A stretch of 64,000 nucleotides of DNA from DATKLL01 sp035542475 (GCA_035542475.1 DATKLL010000146.1:1-64000); one strand, 5' to 3'. Shown: positions 52,669 to 62,856, numbered from the stretch's first letter. Program-made: numbers and translations. The notes: a model not told the origin generated them from the letters alone.

Positions 52669-53118
52669 TTAAAATATCTTTTTACTATCAAGCAGTATGG
52701 TTACAGGGCCATCATTTACAGATTCTATTTTCATCATAGCCTTAAATTCACCAGCCCCTACATGGCCGATTTTCTCCTTTGCCTTACATATAAAATATTC
52801 GTAAAGTATTTTAGCCTCTTCGGGTTCTTCAGCAGCGACAAAGGATGGTCTTCGCCCTTTTCTGCAATCACCAAGAAGGGTGAATTGAGATACCACAAGC
52901 ATCTCTCCCGATATATCAAGGAGAGACAAGTTCATTTTCTCCTTAATATCTTCAAATATTCTTAAATTGATGATTTTTTCATGAAGATAGTCTACGTCAC
53001 TGTGACTATCCCCTTTTTCTATTCCAAGGAAAACAAGTATGCCCTTTCCGATACTGGATATTATCTGGTCTTCAACGCACACCCTTGCCCTGTCGACCCT
53101 TTGAACAACAGACCTCAT
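52669..53118 (-). CDS. dtd: D-aminoacyl-tRNA deacylase
   Basis: 149 residues from the ATG at 53118, where the conserved MRSVVQRVDRARV begins; the longer in-frame start at 53178 adds 20 non-conserved residues. It has the DTD motifs SQFTLLGD and the Gly-Pro element NDGPVTILLD, plus the RPSF segment. It hydrolyses D-amino acids (and Gly) mischarged on tRNA. First gene of the dtd-DUF1285-guaB unit. Confidence 0.94.
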   Translation of the reverse strand: MRSVVQRVDRARVCVEDQIISSIGKGILVFLGIEKGDSHSDVDYLHEKIINLRIFEDIKEKMNLSLLDISGEMLVVSQFTLLGDCRKGRRPSFVAAEEPEEAKILYEYFICKAKEKIGHVGAGEFKAMMKIESVNDGPVTILLDSKKIF

Positions 53119-53330
53119 ATTGATACCTGTCTCTGTTCTTTTGAGCGGCATGTTAGCAATAATCAAATAATGCTTCAAGTCTTTTCTAAGATACGTGTAA
53201 TGGCACTTACATTTGTTATCGGGTCATATTCATTACTGACTGAAATTTGAGATGCTGCATCAATAACGATGGGTATCAGGTCGGCATTGTTGCCAGATTA
53301 TAAAATACTATGGTATATGTGTTAAGCAAT

Positions 53331-54677
53331 ATGAAAAAAAATATTCTTCTTATCAATCCTTGGATATACGATTTTGCAGCTTATGATTTATGGATAAAAC
53401 CGCTTGGACTCCTATATATTGCGAGTTTGCTTCGTAAGAACGGTTTTAATATTCGATTCATCGATTGTTTGAATCCATATCATCCTCTATCAAAAAAAGA
53501 AACAAACAACAAACCGCCCAAGAGAAATGATTCGGGTCACGGAAAGTTTCCCAAAGAAATAATTTCCAAACCATATCCTTTAAGGGATATTAAAAGGAGA
53601 TATAACAGATACGGTATAACCCCCGGTATTTTTGTTGAGGAACTAAATTTATCAGTGAAGCCAGATTTAATCCTGGTCACTTCTATGATGAGTTATTGGT
53701 ACCCGGGTGTATTTGACGCAATAAAAATCGCAAAAGAAACATTTCCAGGTGTTCCTGTAATTTTAGGAGGAATATACGTAACCATATGTCCTGAGCATGC
53801 ATTAAAATCAGGGGCTGATTATACCATACCCGGTGAAGGTGAAAGGCATATTCTCGATCTGTTAAAAGATCTTTTTGGCGTTGAGACTATTTACACACCC
53901 GATACACAAAATCTGGATTCTTTGCCCTACCCTGCTTTCGATTTACTGAATTTTGTAGATCAAATACCAGTTCAAACATCAAGAGGATGTCCATTTAAAT
54001 GCACATACTGTGCTTCTCATATATTAAATGAGAATTTCAGACGAAGAGATCCGATAAGGGTAGTCGATGAAATCAGCTTTTGGAATAAAAATTTCGATGT
54101 CAATCACTTTTCCTTTTATGATGACGCTCTCTTAGTCAATGCTAAAGAAATGGCGGTGCCCATGCTTAAAGAAATAATAAAGAGACGCTTGCCATGTCAA
54201 TTTCACTGTCCAAACGGTCTTCACCTTAGTGAAATCACAAAAAAATTAAGCAGACTGATGTACAGGGCTGGGTTTAGAACCATTCGTTTCGGCTTTGAGT
54301 CGTCAAATGTGATAATTCAAAAATACACCGGAGGAAAAGTCAGCAACGAACAATTGAAAACTGCTGTGACGTATTTGAAGGAGGCAGGTTATACATCAAA
54401 GGAACTTGGTGTTTACTTACTGTGCGGATTACCCGGTCAGGAGGCTTCTGAAGTAAGGGACAGCATACATTATGTCCAATCGTGTGGGGCAAGACCTATT
54501 ATTTCGGAATATTCTCCAATACCCGGTACGTCAATGTGGAAGTCGTCAGTGGATGCGTCTCCATTCGACCTTGAAGGAGAACCTCTGTTTCACAACAATT
54601 CACTACTACCCTGCCAGAGTGACAAGCTGACATTTCAAATGTACCAGGAGTTAAAAATGATGACAAGGGTAGATTGA
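53331..54677 (+). CDS. B12-binding domain radical SAM protein
   Basis: About 448 residues from the ATG at 53331; an ATG at 53310 is possible, and neither has a clear ribosome site. N-terminal Rossmann-like B12-binding fold (ILLINPWIYDFAAYDLWIKPLGLLYIASLLRKNGF through VPVILGGIYVTICPEHAL), then a radical SAM core with the [4Fe-4S] motif C-PFK-C-TY-C (SRGCPFKCTYC), FYDDALL and RFGFESSN. A class B methyltransferase-type architecture. Substrate unknown, with no biosynthetic cluster around it. The region from Lys-Lys-Glu-Thr onward (about residues 58-90) is a Lys/Pro/Arg-rich insert before the second half of the B12 fold. Confidence 0.85.
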   Translation: MKKNILLINPWIYDFAAYDLWIKPLGLLYIASLLRKNGFNIRFIDCLNPYHPLSKKETNNKPPKRNDSGHGKFPKEIISKPYPLRDIKRRYNRYGITPGIFVEELNLSVKPDLILVTSMMSYWYPGVFDAIKIAKETFPGVPVILGGIYVTICPEHALKSGADYTIPGEGERHILDLLKDLFGVETIYTPDTQNLDSLPYPAFDLLNFVDQIPVQTSRGCPFKCTYCASHILNENFRRRDPIRVVDEISFWNKNFDVNHFSFYDDALLVNAKEMAVPMLKEIIKRRLPCQFHCPNGLHLSEITKKLSRLMYRAGFRTIRFGFESSNVIIQKYTGGKVSNEQLKTAVTYLKEAGYTSKELGVYLLCGLPGQEASEVRDSIHYVQSCGARPIISEYSPIPGTSMWKSSVDASPFDLEGEPLFHNNSLLPCQSDKLTFQMYQELKMMTRVD

Positions 54678-54970
54678 CTGTAAACAAATCCCGTAAGCAC
54701 GTTTCTATCGTCGTACAGCTTCATATTTGACGTTGTTTCACTCCTGAAATCATGATAATCATAAGCCGCTCGTTGCAGGATAGCTTACTAATATAGTGTA
54801 TCTCTTCCACCCAGTTGTTCCGTATGTGGGAGACATTTGGAGATGGAACGGATGCACATTTTATAATGGTGAATTTTATACAGGTTAAATAAATATTTTT
54901 TTGACAATGAAAATATGTCTGATAGGCAAATGCGGCTTAATTGTGAATGTATTATGAAAGAAAATGATTT
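54678..54970. other. 293-bp gene-free stretch
   Basis: No convincing frame, RNA or terminator. A perfect TTGACA occurs near 54903-54908 but lacks a good -10 at the right distance. Presumably it holds the promoter of the peptidase operon. Confidence 0.5.
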
Positions 54971-55210
54971 ATGCGTTCATGGTTTTGGTGTTTAAGGATT
55001 ATCCTTATTGCTCTTTTTTCGCTGTTTTTTTTGGCGTTTGGCATTCAGGCACTTATCGCGTCATATAGTATGAAGAATCCTTATGAGTTTATCATGCATT
55101 TTTTTTCATCAAGCCTAATTATTCTGATCAGTATTGTAGGAATAATTTATCCTGCATTCCGTCTGAGAGCAGCACTAAAACATCGTACGAAGGCAGAAGA
55201 TGATGAGTAA
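54971..55210 (+). CDS. Small two-helix membrane protein (unknown)
   Basis: 79 residues. Two strongly hydrophobic helices (about 8-30 and 40-63) are joined by a short loop, with a charged C-terminus (ALKHRTKAEDDE). No family recognised. Its 3' end overlaps the M16 peptidase start by 11 bp, so it is translationally coupled to the protease genes and probably a real gene. It could be a membrane partner of the peptidases, but nothing in the sequence shows this. Confidence 0.65.
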   Translation: MRSWFWCLRIILIALFSLFFLAFGIQALIASYSMKNPYEFIMHFFSSSLIILISIVGIIYPAFRLRAALKHRTKAEDDE

Positions 55211-56705
55211 ATCATTCGTGGGTATACTGACCCATGCAATTTTATTTACACTTATGTTTATTAGCATCCCTTCGGCTGTAATTTCATATGAACTGGAGAA
55301 AATGGTTTTTTCATATACTCTCAATAATGGTCTGATAGTTCTCATGATGGAAAGGCATTTAAGCCCTACAGTATCATTTTACATAAGACATCGAGTTGGT
55401 GCCATTGACGAAGAGGATGGTAGAACAGGCACAGCCCATCTCCTGGAACATATGATGTTCAAGGGAACAAAAACTATCGGCACAAAAAACTATAAAAAAG
55501 AAGACAGGATTCTCAGACTAATAGCTAAAACCGGTGAAAATCTTGACGCTGAAAGAATGAAAGGGAAATATGCAGATAAAAATAAAATCGAATCGCTGAC
55601 CAAACAGATGACACTATTACAGAAAGAGCATAAAAAATTATTTGTAGAAAATGAAATCGACAGACTTTATACGGAAAATGGTGCAGATCACATGAATGCA
55701 AACACGGGACTGGATCTTACGACATATCATGTCAGCCTCCCCTCCAACAGGATCGAGCTCTGGGCCAGGATTGAGGCCGACAGAATGACTAACCCCGTCT
55801 TCCGTGAATTTTATTCCGAGCGCAACGTGATTATGGAAGAGCGAAAACAGAGGGTTGATTCCGATCCGCGAGGACAGCTTTATGAACAATTTTTAGCTAC
55901 AGCATACGTTGCACACCCTTATAGACGACCGATCCTGGGCTGGCCTTCGGATTTACAATTTTTAAGTATTGTATATACAGCAGACTTCTTTAAAAAATAT
56001 TATGCTCCAAACAATACAGTCATTGCAATTGTCGGAGATATTGATCCCGCAAAAACAATCAGGATAGTCAATAAATACTTTGGTTCTATTCCACGCCGCA
56101 ATTTAAATTCCGCACCTATAACAGAGGAACTGCCTCAAAAAGGTGAACGTCGTGTTAATATTTTGGCAGATGCAAATCCAAAGCTGATTATCGCTTATCA
56201 CAAACCAGCGATGCCGGACTTTGATGATTATGTGTTTGATGTTATTGAATGCATCCTTTCAAGAGGTAGGACATCAAGATTCTATAAATCACTTGTTGAG
56301 GAACAGGCCATTGCTGAAAGCATACAGACAACCAACGGCGTGCCGGGGGCAAAGTATTCTAATCTTTTTGTGATATCCGCTAAACCCCGTTATCCGCATA
56401 CAAGCGCGGAAGTAGAGATGTCTATAAACAATGAGTTAGAAGACCTCAAATCAAAAACTGTATCAGATAGAGACTTAGATAAGGCGAAAAACCAACTTAG
56501 GACTGATTTTATCAGAAGCCTGGAAAGTAATACCGGGCTTGCAAACATGCTTTCCTATTTTGAAATCATTACCGGTGATTATCGCTATATTACCAATCAC
56601 ATCAAAATAATTGAAAAGGTGACGCCTGAAGACATCATGCGTGTAGCGAAAAAATATCTGCTTCCAGAAAATAGAACCGTAGCAAATTTGATTGATAAAA
56701 ATTAG
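55200..56705 (+). CDS. M16 zinc peptidase, catalytic member, with coiled-coil insert
   Basis: 501 residues with an N-terminal signal or membrane segment (about 8-29). The inverted zinc motif HLLEH (80-84) is intact, with the third ligand Glu expected in IMEERK near 213. A Lys/Glu-rich insert of about 60 residues (100-158), likely coiled coil, separates the zinc motif from the conserved NANTGLDLTTYHVSLPSNRIE segment. Most M16 peptidases lack this insert. Located in the periplasm or membrane-anchored. It forms an operon with the inactive paralogue downstream, a common active/inactive M16 pairing. Confidence 0.88.
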   Translation: MMSKSFVGILTHAILFTLMFISIPSAVISYELEKMVFSYTLNNGLIVLMMERHLSPTVSFYIRHRVGAIDEEDGRTGTAHLLEHMMFKGTKTIGTKNYKKEDRILRLIAKTGENLDAERMKGKYADKNKIESLTKQMTLLQKEHKKLFVENEIDRLYTENGADHMNANTGLDLTTYHVSLPSNRIELWARIEADRMTNPVFREFYSERNVIMEERKQRVDSDPRGQLYEQFLATAYVAHPYRRPILGWPSDLQFLSIVYTADFFKKYYAPNNTVIAIVGDIDPAKTIRIVNKYFGSIPRRNLNSAPITEELPQKGERRVNILADANPKLIIAYHKPAMPDFDDYVFDVIECILSRGRTSRFYKSLVEEQAIAESIQTTNGVPGAKYSNLFVISAKPRYPHTSAEVEMSINNELEDLKSKTVSDRDLDKAKNQLRTDFIRSLESNTGLANMLSYFEIITGDYRYITNHIKIIEKVTPEDIMRVAKKYLLPENRTVANLIDKN

Positions 56706-56709
56706 TCTA

Positions 56710-58146
56710 ATGAATAAATTTATTTATCGTGTTTTACATTTGGTTCTCCTATATTTTCTTCTTTCAAGTACCATTGCCTGTGCGACGGAAACAACTTCAA
56801 TATCAAAACTCCCCGACCCCGATACATTGCACTACCAGCCAGACAGATTTATTCCACCTCTGGCACAAAGGGTTGTTATTGATAACGGTATTATACTTTA
56901 TATATTTGAAGATCATGAACTCCCTATTGTTAATATATCGGCCGTAATCAGAACCGGTTCCAACTATGATCCCATTAGGAAAGAAGGTCTAGCAGAATTA
57001 ACAGCTACAGCTATGAGAACCGGGGGCACGAACTCAATGTCCGCTACCGCCGTAGATGAAGCCCTGGACTTTTTTGCCGGTTCAATCAGTGTTTCTATGA
57101 ATCGTGATTCGGGATCATTTAATCTTTCCGTTCTGAAGAAAGACTTGGATGAAGGTTTGAACATCTTTTCTCAGGTGCTTACGAATCCGGCTTTTGAACA
57201 AAACAAAATCCGTCTGGCGAAAGATTTAAAGATTGAAGAAGTTAGAAGAGTAGCGGATGATCCCCAAAAGCTCGCTTTCAGGGAATTCAAAAAACTGCTA
57301 TACGACAATACTCCGGCGGGAAGATTCCCCACCATAGCATCGATAAAAAATATTCAAAGAGACGACCTTGTCCAATTCTACAACATGTTTTATTATCCCG
57401 GCAACCTGATGATAGCCGTAACCGGAGATATTTCGAAACAAGAGGCTATAAATAAAATCAAAGAGCATTTTGGATCGTGGAATAAGGCAAACGTGCACTA
57501 TGACATACCCCACATACCAACAAAGAGTAAAGGACATATCTATTTTTTGTCTAAGAACATTCCTCAATCAATAATTATCACCGCTCAGTTTGCACCGGGT
57601 AAAAGGGATCTTGACGCATATCCTTTTGAGGTACTTGATTTTATCGTTGGAAGCGGAGGTTTCAGATCACTCATTTTCCGGGAAGTCAGAAATAATCTCG
57701 GACTTGCATACAGCACTGGAAGTTTTTACACGAAAAAAAGTGAATATGGCGTTTTCGGGGCTTACGCTGTAGTAAAATCTGAAGCGACTGTGAAAGCGCT
57801 TTCATTGATCCGTTCCGTTATTAAAGATTTAAGGAACAGTATGATAGATAAAAAAGAAATTGAGCGGGCAATTAAATCAATCAATAATAATTTTATTTTT
57901 TCTTTTTTATCCGCAAAACAAATTGCCTATCAGCAATTAATGATCGAATATGAGCATCTGCCGAGGGATTATCTCGCTGCTTACAGAGACAATATTGCAC
58001 AAGTTAGCGCAAAAGATGTCCAAAGAATAGCAGTTAAATATCTGTCTGCGGATGAATCTGTTACCCTCATTGTGGGAAATGAAGAAACTTATAAACAAAT
58101 GCTTACTACTTTTAAAAATGTTTTACGAGTTGAGAGTAAACTATGA
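56710..58146 (+). CDS. M16 peptidase-like protein, apparently non-catalytic
   Basis: About 478 residues from the ATG at 56710; starts at 56692 would lie inside the preceding gene. N-terminal signal segment ending in STIAC (about residues 19-23), possibly a lipoprotein site although the lipobox is not ideal. The position of HxxEH reads GLAELTATAMRTGGT, so the zinc ligands are missing. C-terminal R..Y pair-type segment (GSGGFRSLIFREVRNNLGLAYSTGSFY) is present, as in the substrate-binding half of M16 heterodimers. It probably forms a clamshell with the upstream active subunit. Confidence 0.85.
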   Translation: MNKFIYRVLHLVLLYFLLSSTIACATETTSISKLPDPDTLHYQPDRFIPPLAQRVVIDNGIILYIFEDHELPIVNISAVIRTGSNYDPIRKEGLAELTATAMRTGGTNSMSATAVDEALDFFAGSISVSMNRDSGSFNLSVLKKDLDEGLNIFSQVLTNPAFEQNKIRLAKDLKIEEVRRVADDPQKLAFREFKKLLYDNTPAGRFPTIASIKNIQRDDLVQFYNMFYYPGNLMIAVTGDISKQEAINKIKEHFGSWNKANVHYDIPHIPTKSKGHIYFLSKNIPQSIIITAQFAPGKRDLDAYPFEVLDFIVGSGGFRSLIFREVRNNLGLAYSTGSFYTKKSEYGVFGAYAVVKSEATVKALSLIRSVIKDLRNSMIDKKEIERAIKSINNNFIFSFLSAKQIAYQQLMIEYEHLPRDYLAAYRDNIAQVSAKDVQRIAVKYLSADESVTLIVGNEETYKQMLTTFKNVLRVESKL

Positions 58147-59384
58147 ATGATCTGACAGCTTTCATGAAAATTACCAGACGGATCGAGAATTATGAAGATG
58201 CCATGATCAAAATGCAAATGGAGCTTACAGCAATTCCTGCCTTGTCTCCTGATAACGGTGGTGACGGTGAATATAAAAAAGCATTATGTATATCATCATA
58301 TCTCCGCAAAATGAATTTTCCAGGCATTACGCAAATTAATGCCTCTGACGACAGAGTGTCTTCGGGGATCAGGCCCAACCTCTTCGTTACGATACCGGGC
58401 AAGAACTCAAGAAAAACTATCTGGGTTCTGACACATATCGATGTAGTCCCCCCGGGAGAATTAAAGTTGTGGGATAGTGATCCTTTCCAATGTTACATAA
58501 AGAACGGAAGAATATACGGCAGAGGCACGGAAGATAATCAGCAGGATATGGTATCATCCATATTCGCAGCAAAAGCTTTATTCGACGAAGGCATAACACC
58601 GGAATACCCTATAGGCTTGGCTTTCGTTTCCGATGAAGAAACAGCAAGCGTTTTCGGTTTGTCATATATTTTGAAACATAAAAAAAATCCTTTTAGAAAA
58701 GCGGATATTATTGTAGTTCCTGATTCCGGAAATGAAGATGGAACAATGATTGAGATAGCCGAAAAAAGTATCTTCTGGCTTCGCTTCAAGACCATTGGCA
58801 AACAGTGTCATGCAAGTCGGCCTGATCTTGGTAGAAATTCATTTCAAGCAGCGTCTCATCTCGTCGTCACATTGAATAATCTTCACCATATATTTGATGC
58901 TTCCGACAAATTCTATCAACCCCAGATAAGTACTTTTCAACCGACTAAGAAAGAACCGAATGTTCAAAATATCAACACGATTCCTGGCGAAGATGTCTTT
59001 TATATGGACAGCAGGATACTCCCTCAATATTTATTATCAGATGTATTTGACAAAATAAGGGAAATGACTGATGAAATAGAAAGACAATTTGGCGTATCTA
59101 TAGAAATCACTACAATTCAGGAAATGCAAGCCCCTCTTCCTACACCGGATGACGCTCCGGTTGTCAATGCCCTTCAGGAAGCTGTTAAGGAAGTCTATAA
59201 TGTGCAGGCGACACCGCAAGGAATAGGTGGAGGGACCATCGCCGCCATTTTTCGCAAGAATAACTACCCGGCCGCAGTCTGGTCGAGGGTTAATAATACG
59301 GCCCATCAGCCAAATGAGAACTGTCTTATCTCTAATATGGTTGGAAATGCTAAAGTATACGCATACTTGTTTATGAAAAAGTAA
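58143..59384 (+). CDS. M20-family metallohydrolase (ArgE/DapE-like)
   Basis: 413 residues, ATGA overlap with the M16 gene. Di-zinc hydrolase with metal ligands His98 and Asp100 (THIDVVPPG), bridging Asp131 (GRGTEDNQQ), the catalytic/metal Glu pair 165-166 (SDEETAS) and a C-terminal His in NTAHQPNE. A dimerisation lid is inserted in the middle. Such enzymes deacylate amino acids or cleave dipeptides. No signal peptide, so cytosolic. The operon context with peptidases hints at peptide turnover rather than lysine or arginine synthesis. Confidence 0.85.
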   Translation: MNDLTAFMKITRRIENYEDAMIKMQMELTAIPALSPDNGGDGEYKKALCISSYLRKMNFPGITQINASDDRVSSGIRPNLFVTIPGKNSRKTIWVLTHIDVVPPGELKLWDSDPFQCYIKNGRIYGRGTEDNQQDMVSSIFAAKALFDEGITPEYPIGLAFVSDEETASVFGLSYILKHKKNPFRKADIIVVPDSGNEDGTMIEIAEKSIFWLRFKTIGKQCHASRPDLGRNSFQAASHLVVTLNNLHHIFDASDKFYQPQISTFQPTKKEPNVQNINTIPGEDVFYMDSRILPQYLLSDVFDKIREMTDEIERQFGVSIEITTIQEMQAPLPTPDDAPVVNALQEAVKEVYNVQATPQGIGGGTIAAIFRKNNYPAAVWSRVNNTAHQPNENCLISNMVGNAKVYAYLFMKK

Positions 59385-59496
59385 AAATGATTGCAATCGA
59401 AAAAGTCACATGTTAGCATTACGCATAAAAATAGTTTGAATCATTAGATTAATATTCTTAAATACGGCATAGCTAATAGCGAGGTAGCATATTTAC

Positions 59497-60489
59497 TTGA
59501 AGCAACTCCACGATACTATCTCTGTCAAAAAGATCAATATCCCGGATAATAACCTTCTAAGAAATCTCCTCGGTGAACATGATAGAAATATAAAACTCAT
59601 TGAAAAATGTGAACCTGTAAAATTAATTGTACACGGCAATCTTCTGACAATCACGGGGGACCAGGTTGCAACAGACTTGGTGCAGAACCTCATTGTTCAA
59701 CTATACTCGTTATTAGAAAAAGGGTATCCTATATACCCTGCTGACATCGACTATGCCCACAGGATCCTGTCCAGCGACAGACAAATCAGCTTGGAGAAGA
59801 TTTTTCTCGATACGGTTTTTATTTCTTCAAAAAAACGAATAATTACTCCCAAAAGTATCGTCCAGAAGCTTTATATAGATTTAATCAGAGACTTCGATAT
59901 AGTTTTCGCGATAGGTCCTGCAGGAACAGGCAAGACATACCTTGCGATGGCAATGGCAGTATCATCGCTGCTAGATAAAAAGGTCAACCGCATTGTTCTG
60001 GCAAGACCCGCCGTTGAAGCCGGAGAAAAACTGGGGTTTTTACCGGGTGATCTAGCAGAGAAAGTTAATCCGTATCTTAGACCATTATACGATGCCCTCT
60101 TCGACATGATCGACTTTGATCAGGCATCGGCCCTAATTCATAAAGGAGTTATTGAAGTTGCACCTCTCGCTTTTATGCGTGGAAGGACTCTGAATGATTC
60201 TTTTGTAATTCTTGATGAAGCGCAAAATACCACTTCGGAACAGATGAAAATGTTTCTAACGAGACTCGGATTCGGATCAAAGGCTGTTATCACAGGGGAT
60301 ATAACCCAGATAGATCTCCCACATGACAAAATATCCGGTCTCATAGAAGCTGAGACGATCTTGAAGAAAGTAGAAGGAATTAAGTTCCTCCGTTTTTCAG
60401 AGATTGATGTAGTCAGACACCCCCTTGTCCAAGATGTGATACGGGCATACAATCACATTGATCGTGCAAAGAAGAGAATTAAAAAATAA
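59497..60489 (+). CDS. PhoH-family ATPase (YbeZ-like)
   Basis: 330 residues from a TTG start with GAGG 12 nt upstream. An N-terminal KH-like region (about 1-70) precedes the PhoH P-loop domain: Walker A AIGPAGTGKTYLAMAMA, RPAVEAGEKLGFLPGDL, Walker B FVILDEAQNTTSEQMKMFLTRLGFGSKAVITGD. It is an ATPase linked to RNA metabolism and ribosome maturation. The phoH-pgpH-ybeY order is conserved in many bacteria. Confidence 0.94.
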   Translation: MKQLHDTISVKKINIPDNNLLRNLLGEHDRNIKLIEKCEPVKLIVHGNLLTITGDQVATDLVQNLIVQLYSLLEKGYPIYPADIDYAHRILSSDRQISLEKIFLDTVFISSKKRIITPKSIVQKLYIDLIRDFDIVFAIGPAGTGKTYLAMAMAVSSLLDKKVNRIVLARPAVEAGEKLGFLPGDLAEKVNPYLRPLYDALFDMIDFDQASALIHKGVIEVAPLAFMRGRTLNDSFVILDEAQNTTSEQMKMFLTRLGFGSKAVITGDITQIDLPHDKISGLIEAETILKKVEGIKFLRFSEIDVVRHPLVQDVIRAYNHIDRAKKRIKK

Positions 60490-60495
60490 TGTTTT

Positions 60496-62856
60496 ATGAT
60501 GCCGGATAATCTTAATTTAACCAAAGTTTCCAAACATTTTAAAAAAGTATTAAACCCAAAAAAAATAATACCTGACTTTGCGCGTAAAACAGCATTTCAA
60601 AGATGGGCGATCGCTATTTTTCTCAGTGCTATCCTGTCTCTATTATTAACACCTCAAGTTTACTTCTCTTACCCTGAGTATAAAGTCGGCTCAATAGCTA
60701 CAAGAGACGTAAGAGCTGATCATGATTTCCTGGTCGAAGACAGGACAGCTACAGAACAGAAGAAAGCGGAAGTAGTCAAGGATGTCCAACCTGTTTATGA
60801 TTACGACGGTGATATTGCTTCCCAGATAAAGTTGACAGTAGCAAAGGGTTTCTCATTTGTGGAACAATTATTTATTGTAACCGGCAATGAACCCGCACCC
60901 ACACAGGCATTCCTGAATAAGGGTCGAAATGATTTTGAAAAGTTATTAGGTATTGCCCTGTCGAATGATGAACTAAACATCTTACAAAAATACAAATTCT
61001 CCAATTTGATATCAGAATCAATTTCTAAAATTATTGCAGGTGTCTATAAAGCGGAATTATTAACCAATACTACTTTTACAAAGCAGGACACTGAAAATGG
61101 GATCATTATCAGGGATATAAAGACTCAGAAGGTAAAAATCGAAAGAAAGCTTAACACCATCAAATATGTCAAAAACATAGATACAACTATTTCGAAGAAG
61201 GCAAACGATATTCTCAAAGATACCAATGAAGATTTGAGGAAAACTGTTATATCTATTTCCTGGAAGCTCATCCAGCCGAATCTGACATTTAATAAGAATG
61301 CCTCGGAAAGACAGAAACAGACTCTGTTAGCGGATTTTAAACCTGTTTTTTTCCAGGTTCTTAAAGATGAAATGATTATTCGAGAAGGTCAGAAGATCTC
61401 TCCTTCTGATCTGGATAAGTTGAATGCTTTCTTTAAGATCAAGGGTGAAAAAAATATTTCAAATATCTACATTCTTTTGGGCACTTTTTTTCTTATTTTA
61501 TCCCTGTCGATAGTATTATTTCAGTTATCCAAAATGTGGATTCAGTCTGGTGAGAATATTTCTGACATAATTTTTATGGGCATTACCACTCTCTTTCAAA
61601 TCCTGTTAATAAAATCAGGGATTTTTATGTCTGAGGCTGTCAACAGGGCATTTTCATTTTTCTCTACCGAGGCTTGTTATTTTGCTATTCCTTTTGCCAC
61701 CGGTGCTATGCTTGTCGGTATTTTTATTAATAGAAGTGTAGCCTTGATATTTTCTATTTATTCGTCATTTCTTGCAGCTTTTTTGTTTGAAGGCGAAATA
61801 TCAATGATGCTTTTTGCTTTCATCGGGAGTGTTGCCGCTTCTTATCATGTCTCTCATTGTAAACAACGATCAGCATTTTTCAAGATCGGCCTTCTGTTGG
61901 GTTTATTAAACGGTGCCACTATCTTATCCCTTTGTCTCTTTTCTCCATCAACCAGTATCATCTCATCCAGCACTATCACAAAGCTCTGCATGGGGTTTGT
62001 GGGCGGCATTGTTTCAGGAATCCTTGTAGCGGCAATTACCCCTATTTTTGAAGCGCTTTTTAATTATACAACCGACATAAAGTTATTGGAACTTGCCAAC
62101 CTGAATCATCCCATCTTCCAGCGGATGATTATGGAAGCGCCCGGTACTTATCACCATAGTATTATCGTAGCGTCGCTTGTTGAAGCCGCTGCGGAGGCTA
62201 TAGGCGCAAATCCCCTTCTCGCCAAAGTTAGTGCATATTATCATGATATCGGTAAAATAAAGAAGCCACAGTATTTCATTGAAAACCAACAAAACGGAGA
62301 AAATAAGCACGTTAAACTATCACCAAAAATGAGTAGCCTTATTATTACTACTCATGTCAAAGAAGGCTGTGAGCTTGCAAGCAAAGCCAAACTCGGTACA
62401 AAAATCACGAACATTATAAGAGAGCACCATGGGACCAGCCTTGTGAGTTACTTTTATGAGAAGGCTAAAAAGGATAGAGATCCATCTATCAGATCTTTAC
62501 TGGAAAGCGATTTTCGTTACGCTGGGCCAAAACCTCAAAGCAAGGAAGCCGGTCTTGTTCTTCTTGGTGATGTTATAGAGGCCTCATCACGGACATTATC
62601 AAACCCGACTCCAGCAAGGATCAAGAACCTGGTCAGAGAAAGAATTGAGCGAGTATTTATGGATGGTCAACTCGATGACTGTGAACTTACACTTCATGAT
62701 TTGAATAAAATCGCCGAGAATTTTATGAGAATCCTCAATGGTATCTTTCATCAAAGAATTGATTATCCGGATCTGGTCATCCGAGAATTTAACGGAAGCA
62801 AAAAAGAAAATAATGTTGATACTAATAGAAAACAGGCAGAAAAAAATAAACGTTGA
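60496..62856 (+). CDS. pgpH: 7TM-HD phosphohydrolase (PgpH-type c-di-AMP phosphodiesterase)
   Basis: 786 residues, 6 bp after phoH. One N-terminal helix (about 33-53), a large extracytoplasmic 7TMR-HDED domain (60-320), about seven membrane helices (325-525) and a cytoplasmic HD domain (about 540-720). The HD domain has MEAPGTYHHSIIVASL, the HD pair in YYHDIGKIKKPQYF and the later REHHGTSLVSYFY. Matches PgpH of Listeria, which hydrolyses cyclic di-AMP. No diadenylate cyclase is in the window. The 3' end overlaps ybeY by 44 bp. Confidence 0.92.
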   Translation: MMPDNLNLTKVSKHFKKVLNPKKIIPDFARKTAFQRWAIAIFLSAILSLLLTPQVYFSYPEYKVGSIATRDVRADHDFLVEDRTATEQKKAEVVKDVQPVYDYDGDIASQIKLTVAKGFSFVEQLFIVTGNEPAPTQAFLNKGRNDFEKLLGIALSNDELNILQKYKFSNLISESISKIIAGVYKAELLTNTTFTKQDTENGIIIRDIKTQKVKIERKLNTIKYVKNIDTTISKKANDILKDTNEDLRKTVISISWKLIQPNLTFNKNASERQKQTLLADFKPVFFQVLKDEMIIREGQKISPSDLDKLNAFFKIKGEKNISNIYILLGTFFLILSLSIVLFQLSKMWIQSGENISDIIFMGITTLFQILLIKSGIFMSEAVNRAFSFFSTEACYFAIPFATGAMLVGIFINRSVALIFSIYSSFLAAFLFEGEISMMLFAFIGSVAASYHVSHCKQRSAFFKIGLLLGLLNGATILSLCLFSPSTSIISSSTITKLCMGFVGGIVSGILVAAITPIFEALFNYTTDIKLLELANLNHPIFQRMIMEAPGTYHHSIIVASLVEAAAEAIGANPLLAKVSAYYHDIGKIKKPQYFIENQQNGENKHVKLSPKMSSLIITTHVKEGCELASKAKLGTKITNIIREHHGTSLVSYFYEKAKKDRDPSIRSLLESDFRYAGPKPQSKEAGLVLLGDVIEASSRTLSNPTPARIKNLVRERIERVFMDGQLDDCELTLHDLNKIAENFMRILNGIFHQRIDYPDLVIREFNGSKKENNVDTNRKQAEKNKR

